64,000 nt of DNA from Mangrovitalea sediminis (GTDB lineage Bacteria; Pseudomonadota; Gammaproteobacteria; Pseudomonadales; Oleiphilaceae): positions 186,001 through 250,000 of the forward strand of contig NZ_NTLB01000001.1 in NCBI RefSeq assembly GCF_002514725.1, read 5' to 3'. This document shows positions 1 to 7,866 of this stretch, in pieces. The stretch's first letter is position 1. Every line of letters begins with the position of its first letter. A program made the position numbers and the translations under genes. The notes beneath the pieces were generated by a model. That model did no database searches and was not told the origin of the DNA. It was given only the letters and a program-made list of their open reading frames with translations.

Positions 1-829
1 CGTCCTGCCGTCCTCGACCAATCCCACTCGGCCGTACACCATCAACACCATCGACGAACACCTCGACATGCTGATGGTCTGCCACCACCTGGATCCGGAT
101 ATTCCCGAAGACGTGGCGTTCGCCGACTCTCGTATCCGCAAGGAAACCATCGCCGCCGAGGATATCCTGCACGACCTGGGCGCCTTCAGCATGATCTCCT
201 CCGACTCCCAGGCCATGGGCCGCGTCGGCGAAGTCATCACCCGCACCTGGCAGACCGCCCATAAGATGAAGGTGCAGCGCGGCAGCCTGCCGGAGGACGA
301 TGCGTCCTGCGATAACTTCCGCGCCCGCCGCTACATCGCCAAGTACACCATCAACCCGGCCGTCGCCCACGGCATTGCCCATGAAGTGGGTTCGCTGGAA
401 GTTGGCAAGCTGGCCGACATCGTCCTTTGGCGCCCGGCCTTCTTCGCCACCAAACCGGCCATGATCATCAAGGGCGGCGCCATCGCGGCCGCGCCCATGG
501 GCGACCCCAACGCCTCGATCCCGACCCCGCAGCCCGTGCACTATCGCCCCATGTTCGGCAGCTTCGGGCCGGCCTGCCAGGCGACCCGCGTTACCTTCGT
601 CAGCCAGGCGTTCCTCGACCATGGCGACCCGGCTGCACTGCGTCTGCACTCGCCGCTGGTCGCCTGCAAGAACACCCGCAACATCGGCAAGAAGGACATG
701 CGGCTGAATGACTGGCAGCCCACCATCGACGTGGACCCGCAAACCTATGAGGTGCGGGCGAACGGGGAGCTTCTGGTGTGTGAGCCCGCCACGGAATTAC
801 CGCTGGCCCAACGGTATTTCCTGTTCTAG
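1..829 (+). CDS. ureC: urease subunit alpha, C-terminal half (partial)
   Basis: Catalytic subunit of nickel urease, which hydrolyses urea to ammonia and carbamate in the cytoplasm. The reading frame is open from the left edge of the window (first full codon at base 2) and gives the last 275 of about 567 residues. Visible active-site parts are VCHHL, carrying the general-acid histidine of the mobile flap, and SSDSQAMGR, carrying the aspartate ligand of the nickel pair. The end of the protein is well conserved and ends in a TAG stop. The beginning of the gene, and presumably ureD, ureA and ureB, lie outside the window. It is followed by a REP-like palindrome and then ureE. Confidence 0.97.
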   Translation, partial: VLPSSTNPTRPYTINTIDEHLDMLMVCHHLDPDIPEDVAFADSRIRKETIAAEDILHDLGAFSMISSDSQAMGRVGEVITRTWQTAHKMKVQRGSLPEDDASCDNFRARRYIAKYTINPAVAHGIAHEVGSLEVGKLADIVLWRPAFFATKPAMIIKGGAIAAAPMGDPNASIPTPQPVHYRPMFGSFGPACQATRVTFVSQAFLDHGDPAALRLHSPLVACKNTRNIGKKDMRLNDWQPTIDVDPQTYEVRANGELLVCEPATELPLAQRYFLF

Positions 830-910
830 CAGGACGACAACGTCCTGCGTCACCTTTGGCGGAATAGGGAGGAGGAGCACACGGAAAGACTTGAAGCGAA
901 AGTGCAACCG

Positions 911-965
911 CCCCTCTCCCCAACCCCTCTCCCGCGAGGGGAGAGGGGTTGGGGAGAAGGGAGCG
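911..965. repeat. REP-like GC-rich palindrome between ureC and ureE
   Basis: A near-perfect inverted repeat with arms at 916-933 and 939-956 (18 bp, 5-base loop), made of runs such as CTCCCCAACCCCTCTCC and its complement. It sits in the 182-base gap between ureC and ureE. Elements of this type are scattered through many gammaproteobacterial genomes, and translate in spurious frames as PSPQPLS-like peptides. It could stabilise or terminate the upstream message. I see only this copy in the window. Confidence 0.75.
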
Positions 966-1011
966 AACGCCCCAGGAAACCCTGTGGGAATGACGTACTG
1001 AGGACATAACC

Positions 1012-1476
1012 ATGCTGGAACTGATTGAGAAGCTGGATCACAGCCACGAAGCCCCGGCAGACGACCTTCGCCTGCCCTTCGACCTGCGCAAGCGTGGTCG
1101 CTTCAAGGCATTGACCGAGGGCGGTCGTGATGTCGGCCTTTTCCTGGAGCGGGGGAAGGTCCTGGTCAGCGGCGACCTGATCCGGGCCAGGAGCGGCGAA
1201 ATCATCCGCATTATCTCCGCCCCCGAGGATGTCGTTACCGCCTACTGCCCTGCCGGTGCCGGCGACCTCACCTTTGCCCGCATCTGCTATCACCTGGGCA
1301 ACCGCCATGTACCGCTGCAGATCGGTCCGGGATGGGTGCGGTTCCAACCGGATCATGTATTGGAAGAACTCGTCACCCGCTACGGCCTGCAGGTCGAACG
1401 CGAGCTGGCGCCCTTCGAACCGGAACAGGGAGCCTACCATGAGCACAGCGCTCACGGCGGCCATCACCACCACTGA
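1012..1476 (+). CDS. ureE: urease accessory protein UreE (nickel chaperone)
   Basis: Metallochaperone that delivers nickel to the urease apoprotein complex. At 154 residues it has the family length. The N-terminal peptide-binding domain is followed by the metal-binding domain with HLGNRHVPLQI, which carries the conserved interface histidine. It ends in a histidine-rich tail ([12 protein letters not shown]), a nickel store found in many but not all UreE proteins. The last 38 bases overlap the start of ureF, so the two are translationally linked. Confidence 0.96.
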   Translation: MLELIEKLDHSHEAPADDLRLPFDLRKRGRFKALTEGGRDVGLFLERGKVLVSGDLIRARSGEIIRIISAPEDVVTAYCPAGAGDLTFARICYHLGNRHVPLQIGPGWVRFQPDHVLEELVTRYGLQVERELAPFEPEQGAYHEHSAHGGHHHH

Positions 1477-2152
1477 CACCGGCCTCGACGAACTGGCCCT
1501 GGTGCGCCTGCTGCACCTGGTCAGTCCGGCGTTGCCGATAGGGGCTTTCGCCTGGTCGCAGGGGTTGGAGTCGGTAATCGACAACGGCGTGGCGACCGAT
1601 GCCGACAGCATCGAGCGCTGGGTCGGCGGAATCCTGCGTCATAACCTGACGCATCTCGACCTGCCGCTCCTGCTGCGCCTGCACTGTTGTGCGCTGCATC
1701 AGGATGTCGCGGCGCTGGAATACTGGAACGACTACGCCCTCGCCAGCCGAGAAACCCACGAGCTTTATCAGGAAGACACCCAATTGGGACGTGCACTCTG
1801 GCAACTGCTGAAGCGCCTGGAAATCAGGACACACTGGACCGGCACCGACGAGCCCATCAGCTTGCTCACCACCTTCGCCGAAGCGGCCGTGCATGCCCGG
1901 GTACCCGCCCGGGCCACCGCCATCGGCTGGCTCTGGAGCTGGCTGGAAAACCAGATGGCCGTCGCCTGCAAGGCCCTGCCTCTGGGCCAGACGGACGCCC
2001 AGCGCATCCTTCAGCACCTGATGCCTGAAGTACCTGCCTGCATCGAGAGGGCGGCGGCCCTGAACGACGACGAGCTGGGGGCCTCCTATCCGGGCTTTGC
2101 CATCGTCTGCAGCAATCACGAAACCCAATATTCAAGACTATTCAGGTCTTAG
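1439..2152 (+). CDS. ureF: urease accessory protein UreF
   Basis: Component of the UreDFG activation complex, acting as a checkpoint or GTPase-modulating factor during nickel insertion into urease. The ATG at 1439 gives a 237-residue protein starting [10 protein letters not shown], and the family core begins with [20 protein letters not shown] about 20 residues in. The frame is open further upstream, but that part is the shadow of ureE. The start lies inside the His-rich 3' end of ureE. The helical protein ends near QYSRLFRS and is followed 46 bases later by ureG. Confidence 0.95.
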   Translation: MSTALTAAITTTDTGLDELALVRLLHLVSPALPIGAFAWSQGLESVIDNGVATDADSIERWVGGILRHNLTHLDLPLLLRLHCCALHQDVAALEYWNDYALASRETHELYQEDTQLGRALWQLLKRLEIRTHWTGTDEPISLLTTFAEAAVHARVPARATAIGWLWSWLENQMAVACKALPLGQTDAQRILQHLMPEVPACIERAAALNDDELGASYPGFAIVCSNHETQYSRLFRS

Positions 2153-2198
2153 GAAGAAACGCGATGACGCCAAGACCTCACAACAAGAGGAAGCCTGC

Positions 2199-2822
2199 AT
2201 GAACCCGAGCCAAACCCTGAGAGTCGGCATCGGCGGCCCCGTCGGTTCCGGCAAAACGGCACTGACCCTGGCCCTCTGCCGTGCCCTGCGCGACCGCTAC
2301 AACCTCGCGGTGGTCACCAACGACATCTATACCGAGGAAGACGCCCAATTCCTGACCCGTAACGAGGCGTTGGAAGCGGACCGCATTATCGGTGTCGAAA
2401 CCGGCGGCTGTCCCCACACGGCCATCCGCGAGGACGCGTCCATGAACCTTGCCGCCATCGACGAACTGCACCGGCGCCACGAGGGACTCGAACTGGTCCT
2501 GGTGGAAAGTGGCGGCGACAATCTCAGCGCCACCTTCAGCCCCGAACTGTCCGATCTGACGCTCTACGTCATCGATGTTTCCGCCGGCGACAAGATTCCC
2601 CGCAAGGGCGGCCCGGGCATCACAAAATCCGACCTGCTGATCATCAACAAGACCGACCTGGCCCCCTTGGTCGGTGCCTCCCTGGAGGTCATGGATACCG
2701 ACGCACGGCGCATGCGCGGAGAAAAGCCATTCGTGTTTACCAACCTGAAAAGCGGCGACGGCCTGCGGGACGTCATTGAATTCATCATCAATCAGGGCAT
2801 GCTGGCCAGACCCGCCGCCTGA
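2199..2822 (+). CDS. ureG: urease accessory GTPase UreG
   Basis: SIMIBI-class GTPase that couples GTP hydrolysis to nickel delivery during urease maturation. The protein is 207 residues. It shows the P-loop GGPVGSGKT at residues 12-20, the nickel-binding CPH motif at 71-73, the [16 protein letters not shown] switch region and the NKTD guanine-specificity motif near residue 150. The start at 2199 is chosen because it follows an AAGAGG ribosome binding site and matches the family N-terminus. The frame extends upstream but would run into ureF. Confidence 0.97.
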   Translation: MNPSQTLRVGIGGPVGSGKTALTLALCRALRDRYNLAVVTNDIYTEEDAQFLTRNEALEADRIIGVETGGCPHTAIREDASMNLAAIDELHRRHEGLELVLVESGGDNLSATFSPELSDLTLYVIDVSAGDKIPRKGGPGITKSDLLIINKTDLAPLVGASLEVMDTDARRMRGEKPFVFTNLKSGDGLRDVIEFIINQGMLARPAA

Positions 2823-2854
2823 CGCCCCAGCGCCCACCCTATAAGGAGATTCCC

Positions 2855-3442
2855 ATGCGCAAATCACTGGTTACCGGCCTCAGCGGCCTCGCACTGACCT
2901 TGCTGCCACTGGCCGCATCCGCACACCCGGGCCATCAGATGACCTACAGCTTCAGTACCGGGTTCGTGCACCCCTTCACCGGCCTCGATCACCTGTTGGC
3001 CATGCTGGCGGTGGGCTTTGCGGCCTCCCGCATGGGTCGCCGTGGTATCTGGATGCCGATCGCGTTCATGAGCTGGATGCTGGTGGGTGCCGGCGCGGGG
3101 GTGGCCGGTTTTGCCATGCCGGGACTGGAAACCGGCATCGCCCTGTCCGTGCTGATGCTCGGCCTGATCATGATGGCTGCGCGTCAGATGCCGACCCTGC
3201 TGGGTGTTGGCCTGACCGCTGCCTTCGCCTTCTTCCACGGCTGCGCCCACGGTAGCGAGATGCCCTCCGGTGCCCATGTCGGGAGCTTCTTCGCCGGCTT
3301 CACTATGGCCACCGCGACCCTGCATTTGATCGGGATGGCTGTCGGACGTGCGGCATCGCGCAGCTCTCTGCAGTGGCTCACGCCAGCCGCCGGGCTTGGT
3401 ACCGTCGGCGCAGGCGCCCTGATGCTACTTGGCCTCGCCTGA
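2855..3442 (+). CDS. ureJ: HupE/UreJ family nickel permease
   Basis: Inner-membrane protein of 195 residues, the last gene of the urease cluster, 32 bases after ureG behind a TAAGGAG ribosome binding site. It starts with a signal-like hydrophobic segment ending in AASAHPGH, followed by about six membrane segments. The family hallmarks HPFTGLDH and FAFFHGCAHG are present, and their histidines are thought to bind nickel. The location points to supplying nickel to urease, although HupE proteins also serve hydrogenases, and no hydrogenase genes are visible here. Confidence 0.92.
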   Translation: MRKSLVTGLSGLALTLLPLAASAHPGHQMTYSFSTGFVHPFTGLDHLLAMLAVGFAASRMGRRGIWMPIAFMSWMLVGAGAGVAGFAMPGLETGIALSVLMLGLIMMAARQMPTLLGVGLTAAFAFFHGCAHGSEMPSGAHVGSFFAGFTMATATLHLIGMAVGRAASRSSLQWLTPAAGLGTVGAGALMLLGLA

Positions 3443-3508
3443 TCGACAGAGATTCCCCGGAGCCACCAAAACCTTCATCACTCCCGTATAACGGCTCCGG
3501 GTTTCCTT

Positions 3509-3534
3509 GCGTCAGCGTTGGCTGACGCCTTTTT
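3509..3534 (+). terminator. rho-independent terminator of the urease operon
   Basis: A perfect 8-bp stem GCGTCAGC/GCTGACGC with a 4-base GTTG loop (3509-3528) is followed by a T run from 3530. It lies 66 bases after the ureJ stop. A second inverted repeat, CCCGGAGCC (3456-3464) with GGCTCCGGG (3493-3501), sits between ureJ and the terminator. The T run is only on the plus-strand side, so it serves ureJ rather than the convergent gene. Confidence 0.9.
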
Positions 3535-3548
3535 CCTGTTTCGTTCTT

Positions 3549-4175
3549 TCAGAACATAAAGCCGACACTCAGGCTGTTCGACCAAACGTCGTGATTTCCG
3601 GAAAAATGCGTGAATTGGATCATGAAGCCGCCATAACCGGAGTAACCGGCATACCCTCCCGAGTTTCCCGTCCCTAAGACGACACCAATGCCATAGGAAG
3701 GCCCGCGGCTAATCAAACTCTTTACATCACAGGTCGTTTTTTCCGTATTACTCCATGGAGGATAGACTTTGTAACAATCCCAGTATGGCGTCACAGATGC
3801 CACAGAATAACCGCCAACAACATAGGGACTTACGACGTAGCTGGGAAAAGGCTCGATACGCAGCTGAACATCCGCCTGCGCGTCAGTTCCCTCGTTAAAG
3901 GCAGATTGGTCTGGGTTAGTGGCGCCAAGGACGTTGTAACCGGCATCAGTCTGCACGAAAATCGGCCCCAGTACAGGAATAACCACCCCGGCACGTACCA
4001 GCCCTGTCAGCCGCCATCCGGGTTCAGTGAAGGAACTACCAACCTGCACCGGCAGAACATGCGTTGAGGCAGCTGTCCCGTCGATAAAGGGCCTTATGGG
4101 TGGCTCTGCATGGGCGACGGAGGAAAGGAGAAACAGACCCAATAGAGTTACTTCCCTGTAACACCATCTATTCAA
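3549..4175 (-). CDS. predicted outer-membrane beta-barrel protein, unknown function
   Basis: A 208-residue protein with a Sec signal peptide (hydrophobic LLGLFLLSSVAHA, likely cut before EPPIRP). It has alternating aromatic/polar strands and a C-terminal phenylalanine (SLSVGFMF), as is usual for outer-membrane barrels. Two cysteines around residues 130-150 could form a disulfide. I do not recognise a named family; it resembles small acyloxyacyl hydrolase or OmpW-size barrels only in general build. Its start overlaps the stop of the upstream paiB-like gene by 4 bases, so the two are probably co-transcribed. The GC content looks lower than that of its neighbours. Confidence 0.72.
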   Translation of the reverse strand: MNRWCYREVTLLGLFLLSSVAHAEPPIRPFIDGTAASTHVLPVQVGSSFTEPGWRLTGLVRAGVVIPVLGPIFVQTDAGYNVLGATNPDQSAFNEGTDAQADVQLRIEPFPSYVVSPYVVGGYSVASVTPYWDCYKVYPPWSNTEKTTCDVKSLISRGPSYGIGVVLGTGNSGGYAGYSGYGGFMIQFTHFSGNHDVWSNSLSVGFMF

Positions 4176-4774
4176 CGCACACCTCCCTGCTCCCGCATCA
4201 TCTTAGCCACTTCGAGCGAGTTCTCATCACCCGCCTTCTCGAGATCCTCAATCACCCGCAGTCGATCCTCAGCAGCCCGGTTCTGGCTCAGTTTGAACTT
4301 GCCTTGAATGTCGTCGATATGAATGTGAAGGCCGACAATCCGCGACAGCATGCCCGGCGCATAGTGGGGCGACCAGGGCTCGGCCCGGTGCGCTTCATGG
4401 CGGCTCGCCAGGGTGTCCACGAGCCAGCGAAGGTCGGCCGGATCGCGCATCAACTCGACGCGGCCGTAGACGTGAACGGCCGCATAGTTCCAAGTCGGCA
4501 CACCGGCATTGATGTAAACGGACGGCGAAACATAGGCATGGGGCCCCTGGAAAACCACCAGGGCCCGGTCGTCCTGCTCCAGCATATCCACCTGGGGATT
4601 TTCAGCCGCCAGATGGCATAGCAGCCTGCGACCGGGGAAGTCCGCCATGACCGGCACATGGCTGGCCTCGCAGCGCCCGCCCGCATGGCTGATCAGAGTG
4701 GCAAAGGAATAACGGTCGACTAGCTGACTCAGACGCTGATGGTCATTCTCGACAAAGTGCTTGGGCTGATACAT
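4172..4774 (-). CDS. PaiB-family FMN-binding protein
   Basis: A 200-residue member of the PaiB/FMN-binding split-barrel family, recognised from its start MYQPKHFVENDHQRL and from the core LISHAGGRCEASHVPV, HLAAENPQ, VVFQGPHAYVSPSVY and VPTWNYAAVHVYG. Bacillus PaiB is described as a negative transcriptional regulator, but many members are flavin- or haem-binding enzymes of unknown substrate, so the regulatory role is not assured. It is the first gene of a two-gene unit with the outer-membrane-type protein, overlapping it by 4 bases. Confidence 0.88.
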   Translation of the reverse strand: MYQPKHFVENDHQRLSQLVDRYSFATLISHAGGRCEASHVPVMADFPGRRLLCHLAAENPQVDMLEQDDRALVVFQGPHAYVSPSVYINAGVPTWNYAAVHVYGRVELMRDPADLRWLVDTLASRHEAHRAEPWSPHYAPGMLSRIVGLHIHIDDIQGKFKLSQNRAAEDRLRVIEDLEKAGDENSLEVAKMMREQGGVR

Positions 4775-4935
4775 CCCTGCGCTCCCATGAAGGCCCGATA
4801 AAGAAACGCATCATGCCTGTCGTGGAACACCTTTGTCGATATGCGTGGCCCTCGATCCAAACCACCTGGAGCCAGCACCGAATCTTCGCTTTGAATTTGT
4901 AGCGGGGACATTCTTTTTAAAGATGGAAAGCCCGT

Positions 4936-5352
4936 TTATTCCGGCTTCAGGGGCTTACGCAAAGACTTCACTCGCCCTCTCGCTACCTTGGAATCCACAC
5001 GTTTGCGCCGGGCCGAACGTGACGGTTTGGTGGGCCGACGCGGCGGCGGGGTCTTGAGGACACTCAGCAACAACTCCCGCAACCGCTGTAGCGCATCCTC
5101 GCGATTGCGCTCCTGAGTGCGGGCCGTCTGCGCCTTGATAACGATGACCCCTTCCTTGGTAATGCGTTTGTCGCTCAACGCCAGCAATCGTTCCTTGCAG
5201 AACGCCGGCAGGGACGAGGCAGGAATATCGAACCGCAGATGCACGGCCGACGACACCTTGTTGACGTTCTGCCCACCGGCACCTTGGGCACGGATGGCAC
5301 TGAACTCGATGTCCTCTTCGGGAATACTCAGGGTGTCGTTAATCGCGAACAT
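4936..5352 (-). CDS. arfB: peptidyl-tRNA hydrolase ArfB (ribosome rescue)
   Basis: Releases nascent chains from ribosomes stalled without a stop codon. The 138-residue protein carries the release-factor GGQ motif in GAGGQNVNKV near residue 27 and the following SSAVHLRFDI core. It ends in a long basic tail (RRPTKPSRSARRKR and onward) that in ArfB/YaeJ enters the empty mRNA channel. The lack of a codon-recognition domain separates it from RF1/RF2. The start overlaps the end of the upstream TrkA-C gene by 14 bases. Confidence 0.95.
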   Translation of the reverse strand: MFAINDTLSIPEEDIEFSAIRAQGAGGQNVNKVSSAVHLRFDIPASSLPAFCKERLLALSDKRITKEGVIVIKAQTARTQERNREDALQRLRELLLSVLKTPPPRRPTKPSRSARRKRVDSKVARGRVKSLRKPLKPE

Positions 5353-6193
5353 CGGGATCCTTGGTTTTATCCTCAGCGGCCTGGGGCTTTGCCGCTGGGG
5401 CGACAGTCTTTTCTTCAGGAGCTGGTTCAGCCAGTGTCGCCGCTTCCTGCTCGGCGACTACCAGCTGCTCCTCCACAGCCTCCCGATGCTCGATATCACC
5501 AGTCCATCCCTTGCGCCGCTGATCCACGCGCGCCAGCGCAGACTGGCGACCGTAAAGCAACAGAGTATCATCCGCCTGCAAGGTGGTATCCCCGGACGGG
5601 GTGCCGATATAACCCTTGCCCCGCCGACGCAGACCGAGTACCACGATGCCCTCACTGCGTGGACGGGCTTCGGACAGAGTGCGCCCTGCCAGCCAGTCAT
5701 CCTCTTCCAACACCATCTCGATCAGCCGGTATTCGCCGTCCAGGTGCAACAGGTTGATATAGTCGCGCACGTCCAGATCGGTGATCCGGGCCAATGCGTG
5801 GTCCACCAGCACGGACATCCGCTGCCGCAACCAGCGACTGAAAGTAAACCAGATAACCAGCATCAAACCGCCGATAGCCAGCAACAACTTCCACAGCAGG
5901 GAACCGGAAGCGGCCTCACCGAAATTGATAAAGGTCAGGATGACAGAAGCGATCACCGAAACGATGCCGGCGTTGCCGAACAGCATCAGCCACATGATGA
6001 CCCGCCGACGCACAGGGTGATTGACGACCTGCTCCGACTCCTGGGTGGTAAAGCCGGCACCGGTGAATGCGGAGCGAGCCTGAAACCTCGCCGTTTCTAA
6101 CGAGAGGCCGGTATGCACCAGGACGATGGTGGCGATACGCGTCACCGTTATGGATAACAATAAGACAATAACCAGAGACAGGAGCGGGATCAT
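5339..6193 (-). CDS. membrane protein with TrkA-C (RCK-C) domain
   Basis: A protein of about 284 residues. Three hydrophobic segments (roughly residues 3-25, 65-90 and 98-120) precede a cytoplasmic TrkA-C/RCK-C domain (about 145-225: LIEMVLEEDDWLAGRTLSEA ... GTPSGDTTLQADDTLLLYG). It ends with an Ala/Pro/Glu-rich tail. RCK-C domains sense ligands in ion transporters, but no TrkA-N Rossmann domain and no pore are visible, so the substrate is unknown. The ATG at 6193 is preferred because a GGAGAG lies 11 bases upstream. A GTG at 6205 would abut the binding site. It overlaps arfB by 14 bases. Confidence 0.75.
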   Translation of the reverse strand: MIPLLSLVIVLLLSITVTRIATIVLVHTGLSLETARFQARSAFTGAGFTTQESEQVVNHPVRRRVIMWLMLFGNAGIVSVIASVILTFINFGEAASGSLLWKLLLAIGGLMLVIWFTFSRWLRQRMSVLVDHALARITDLDVRDYINLLHLDGEYRLIEMVLEEDDWLAGRTLSEARPRSEGIVVLGLRRRGKGYIGTPSGDTTLQADDTLLLYGRQSALARVDQRRKGWTGDIEHREAVEEQLVVAEQEAATLAEPAPEEKTVAPAAKPQAAEDKTKDPDVRD

Positions 6194-6358
6194 GGTTGTG
6201 CGCACTCTCCAGGGAAGACCCGGATTTCGATAAGAATACCGGCAGGCCGCGGAGGACCGATTCGACGACTGTAAACTGGTATATTACCTGAACCACGACG
6301 ACCGTTCAGACTGCAGCGATCAAGTATCCTGCCGTTTTCCATATTCCAGGGGAACTCC

Positions 6359-7051
6359 ATGACTCAGCCAGCGCCTTTGCTGGAAGCTACAGATTTGTCC
6401 TGCACGATCGCAGGCCGCAATGTCTGGCAGGATCTGCACCTCCAACTCAACGCGGGAGAAGGGGTGGGCGTGACCGGCCCCTCCGGTAGCGGCAAGACCC
6501 TGCTTTTAAGGACACTGGTCGGTCTCAACCCCTGGGGAGAGGGGAAGATCCTCTGGCGCGGCGAGCCTATCGCACTCCCGAAGCTGACCGCATTCCGGGC
6601 TGACATCATCTACCTGCCGCAGCGCCCCAGCCTGCCCGATGGCTCGGTGGAAACCGCGCTCGCAGCACCCTTTGAGCTGAGCATCCACCGAGACAAGCGT
6701 TTTTCCCGGCCGGAGGCACTGGAGTACCTGAAAGCACTGGCGGTGGAAGGCGCCTTCCTGGATCAGGACACCGCCTCCCTTTCCGGGGGCGAAGCCCAGT
6801 TGGTATCGCTGGTCAGAGCCATGTTACTGAAACCTTCCGTACTTCTGCTGGACGAGCCCACGGCCTCCCTGGACGGCACGCGAGTGCGGCAGGTCGAGTC
6901 ACTGCTCAGCAACTGGCTGCACGCAAAGCCGGAAAGAGCCTTTGCTTACATCAGCCACGACCCCGAGCAAATCGAGCGCCTCTGTAGCCGCCACATCCGT
7001 ATTGGCACGCAAACAGAAACCAGCACCACGCTGGAGGCCATCTCGCCATGA
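6359..7051 (+). CDS. fetA: FetA/YbbL-type ABC transporter ATP-binding protein
   Basis: The ATPase of a two-component exporter that in E. coli (FetAB, formerly YbbLM) relieves iron stress. The 230-residue protein shows Walker A GPSGSGKT at 40-47, signature LSGGE at 141-145 and Walker B LLLDEP at 162-167, followed by an H-loop region in ISHDPEQIE. Its stop overlaps the permease start by 4 bases (ATGA). The name rests on the combination with the downstream UPF0014 permease. The substrate in this organism is inferred. Confidence 0.87.
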   Translation: MTQPAPLLEATDLSCTIAGRNVWQDLHLQLNAGEGVGVTGPSGSGKTLLLRTLVGLNPWGEGKILWRGEPIALPKLTAFRADIIYLPQRPSLPDGSVETALAAPFELSIHRDKRFSRPEALEYLKALAVEGAFLDQDTASLSGGEAQLVSLVRAMLLKPSVLLLDEPTASLDGTRVRQVESLLSNWLHAKPERAFAYISHDPEQIERLCSRHIRIGTQTETSTTLEAISP

Positions 7052-7866
7052 CCTCCCACTACCTCAATCTCAGCCTCTGGCAGGTTGGCGGCGCAACCGC
7101 GCTGATCCTGACCAATATGGCCATCTCGGTAGCCCTTCGACTGGGACTGGCCCGTACCCTGCTCATCGCCAGCGTGCGCATGATCGTGCAGTTGCTGCTG
7201 ATCGGCGTGATCCTGCAATACCTCTTCGCCCTGGAACATCCGCTGGCTGTCACCGGCGTCGGGCTGGTGATGGTTCTACTGGCGAGCTTTGCGGCCGTCA
7301 ACCGCACCCAGCGCCGTTTCCGCGATATCTACTGGCACAGTTTTATCGCCGTGTTCAGTGCGTCCTTCGTTGTCACGGGGCTGGCACTTCTGGGCATCCT
7401 GCAGGTGAAACCCTGGTTCAATCCGCAATATGCCATCCCCCTGCTCGGCATGGTGCTGGGCAATGTGTTGACGGGCATTTCCCTGGGGCTGGATCATTTC
7501 ATGGAAGGTGTGGCGCGGGAACGCGGCCTGATCGAAACTCAACTGGCCCTGGGCGCAACCCGCTGGGAAGCGGCGCACGGCCTGACCAGCGCCAGCCTGA
7601 GAACGGGATTGATCCCCACCGTGAACGCCATGATGGTGATGGGCGTCGTCAGCCTGCCCGGCATGATGACCGGACAAATTCTGGCAGGGGCCGCGCCGGC
7701 GGCCGCCGTGCGCTACCAGATCGTCATCATGTTTATGATCGCCGCCGCCACGGCATTGGGAACCTTGATGGTGGTCATGCTCGCCTACCGCACCCTGTTC
7801 TCTCCCAACCTGCAGCTACGCAGCGACCGGCTGTACAAACGGGAGAAGGCCGGCAAGTCAGTCTGA
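7048..7866 (+). CDS. fetB: FetB/YbbM-type (UPF0014) ABC permease
   Basis: Integral membrane partner of FetA, 272 residues with about seven membrane segments. Family sequence is visible around VNRTQRRFRDIYWHSF, IPLLGMVLGNVLTGISLGLD and the loop ETQLALGATRWEAA, the probable coupling region that contacts the ATPase. The stretch LPGMMTGQILAGAAPAAAVRYQ is typical of UPF0014. The last 9 bases overlap the convergent wax-synthase gene. Confidence 0.88.
   Translation: MTSHYLNLSLWQVGGATALILTNMAISVALRLGLARTLLIASVRMIVQLLLIGVILQYLFALEHPLAVTGVGLVMVLLASFAAVNRTQRRFRDIYWHSFIAVFSASFVVTGLALLGILQVKPWFNPQYAIPLLGMVLGNVLTGISLGLDHFMEGVARERGLIETQLALGATRWEAAHGLTSASLRTGLIPTVNAMMVMGVVSLPGMMTGQILAGAAPAAAVRYQIVIMFMIAAATALGTLMVVMLAYRTLFSPNLQLRSDRLYKREKAGKSV

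Noticed and set aside
600-1611. Minus-strand open frames containing PSPQPLS-like peptides across ureC-ureF
   Set aside because: They translate the REP-like palindrome and the reverse of urease genes; such peptides are a known artefact of this repeat.
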